Source: Peptococcaceae bacterium
GTDB taxonomy: Bacteria > Bacillota > Peptococcia > DRI-13 > UBA5745
Reading direction: 5' to 3'
Assembly: GCA_031264885.1 (NCBI GenBank)
Contig: JAISDM010000160.1
Coordinates: 1-6,495, forward strand
DNA length: 6,495 bases
In this document: positions 5,995-6,495 of the stretch, one piece after another
How positions within the stretch are numbered: the first letter of the stretch is position 1
Layout of the letters: the number at the start of each line of letters is the position of its first letter
Notes under the pieces: generated by a model
Databases searched by the model: none
Seen by the model: the letters and a program-made list of their open reading frames with translations, nothing else
What the model was told of the DNA's origin: nothing
Position numbers and translations under genes: made by a program

Positions 5995-6000
5995 AGGAGG
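5995..6000 (+). promoter_or_regulatory. Ribosome binding site of the beta-helix protein gene
   Basis: A perfect AGGAGG directly abuts the DUF1638 stop codon (5992-5994) and lies 7 nt before the ATG at 6008. It fixes this start and supports co-transcription with the DUF1638 gene. Confidence 0.9.
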
Positions 6001-6007
6001 ATTATAT

Positions 6008-6495
6008 ATGTTTACCCACAAACAAACGGTATCGCTGATATTAGGCGTGGTCACGCTGTGTTCCTCTTTGTTCGTGTGGACGGGAGACACGTCATATGCC
6101 GCGCCGGCGGAAAACGGCGCCGGAGGAGCCGTTTTCTTCGTTGCGCCGGACGGCGGCGACGCGGATTCGGGGAGCGAATCCGCGCCTTTGGCAAGCCTGG
6201 CCGGGGCGCGGGACAAAATCCGCGCGCTCAAAGAATCCTCCGGCCTGCCGGACGGCGGCGTGACGGTGTATGTCCGCGGCGGAACCTATCCCGTCACGGA
6301 GACGGTTTTTTTTGACGAAGGGGACTCAGGGACAGAAGGATCCCCCATCCGCTACGCTGCCTATCCAGGCGAGACCCCGGTCTTTAACGGCGGGAGCTAC
6401 ATAGACGGTTCGGATTTTGCCAGGATTGCCGACAAGGCGGCATTGGCCCGCCTCAGCCCCAAGGCGCGGGATAAGGTGCTGTGCTATAACCTGTT
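6008..6495 (+). CDS. Secreted right-handed parallel beta-helix (pectate-lyase-like) protein, 3' end outside window
   Basis: 162 codons are visible and the frame is still open at the right edge. Residues 1-31 form a Sec signal peptide: His/Lys near the N-terminus, the hydrophobic stretch VSLILGVVTLCSSLFVW, and a cleavage site after SYA. The mature start reads VFFVAPDGGDADSGSESAPLASLAGARDKIRALK, then GGVTVYVRGGTYPVTETVFF, SPIRYAAYPGETPVFNGG and the segment up to LSPKARDKVL. This is the characteristic entry region of large secreted beta-helix proteins that include polysaccharide lyases and glycoside hydrolases (for example GH141- or GH120-like). The catalytic part lies beyond the window, so substrate and enzyme class cannot be assigned. 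It is most likely exported to the cell surface or medium to act on plant or host polysaccharide. It probably shares a transcript with the DUF1638 gene. Confidence 0.87.
   Translation, partial: MFTHKQTVSLILGVVTLCSSLFVWTGDTSYAAPAENGAGGAVFFVAPDGGDADSGSESAPLASLAGARDKIRALKESSGLPDGGVTVYVRGGTYPVTETVFFDEGDSGTEGSPIRYAAYPGETPVFNGGSYIDGSDFARIADKAALARLSPKARDKVLCYNL

Noticed and set aside
5542..6231. 229-codon minus-strand open frame spanning the DUF1638/beta-helix boundary
   Set aside because: It covers the 3' half of DUF1638, the AGGAGG site and the signal peptide of the next gene on the other strand, and its translation has no recognisable domain.

Overview
The window looks like chromosomal DNA of an anaerobic, Gram-positive-type bacterium, most likely an uncultured member of Bacillota/Clostridia. 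The grounds are strong AGGAGG-type ribosome binding sites, consensus sigma-A-like promoters, a surface protein with a wall-associated layout, a PrgI-family fragment of the kind found in Clostridia conjugative elements, and a DUF1638 gene typical of anaerobes. No gene gives a species, so this is an inference.

Layout. (1) 1-1257: 3' end of a gene for a surface protein with fifteen 7-residue Pro/Thr/Gln-rich repeats, a small beta-rich domain and a C-terminal membrane anchor. (2) 1296-1972: a minus-strand dinJ-yafQ (RelB/RelE-type) toxin-antitoxin operon with its own promoter and a strong terminator. (3) 1985-2354: a perfect inverted repeat, then a chimeric relic. The relic is the start of a PrgI-family gene (type IV secretion of conjugative elements) joined to three collinear pieces of the gene-1 3' end, with two internal deletions. 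The toxin-antitoxin cassette therefore lies between two direct copies of the gene-1 tail. (4) 2400-5279: a promoter with a palindrome in its spacer drives two plus-strand genes, an AlbA_2 (Schlafen-type)/GHKL-like ATPase/winged-helix protein and a DUF234-type AAA ATPase with a C-terminal PD-(D/E)XK-like nuclease motif. (5) 5239-6495: a DUF1638 gene starts inside the 3' end of the ATPase gene, followed 13 nt later by a secreted right-handed beta-helix (pectate-lyase-like) protein that runs off the window.

How the parts fit. Regions 2-4 read as an accessory island built from mobile-element debris, an addiction module and a two-gene regulatory/ATPase-nuclease unit. It lies between a surface-protein gene and what look like resident DUF1638/beta-helix genes. 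The last 17 residues of the DUF234 ATPase are encoded by the ribosome binding site and 5' end of the DUF1638 gene in another frame, which suggests a recombination junction near 5225. The most unusual observations are this junction, the chimeric relic with traceable deletions, the toxin-antitoxin cassette flanked by recombinable repeats, and the possible self-regulated AlbA_2/DUF234 pair.
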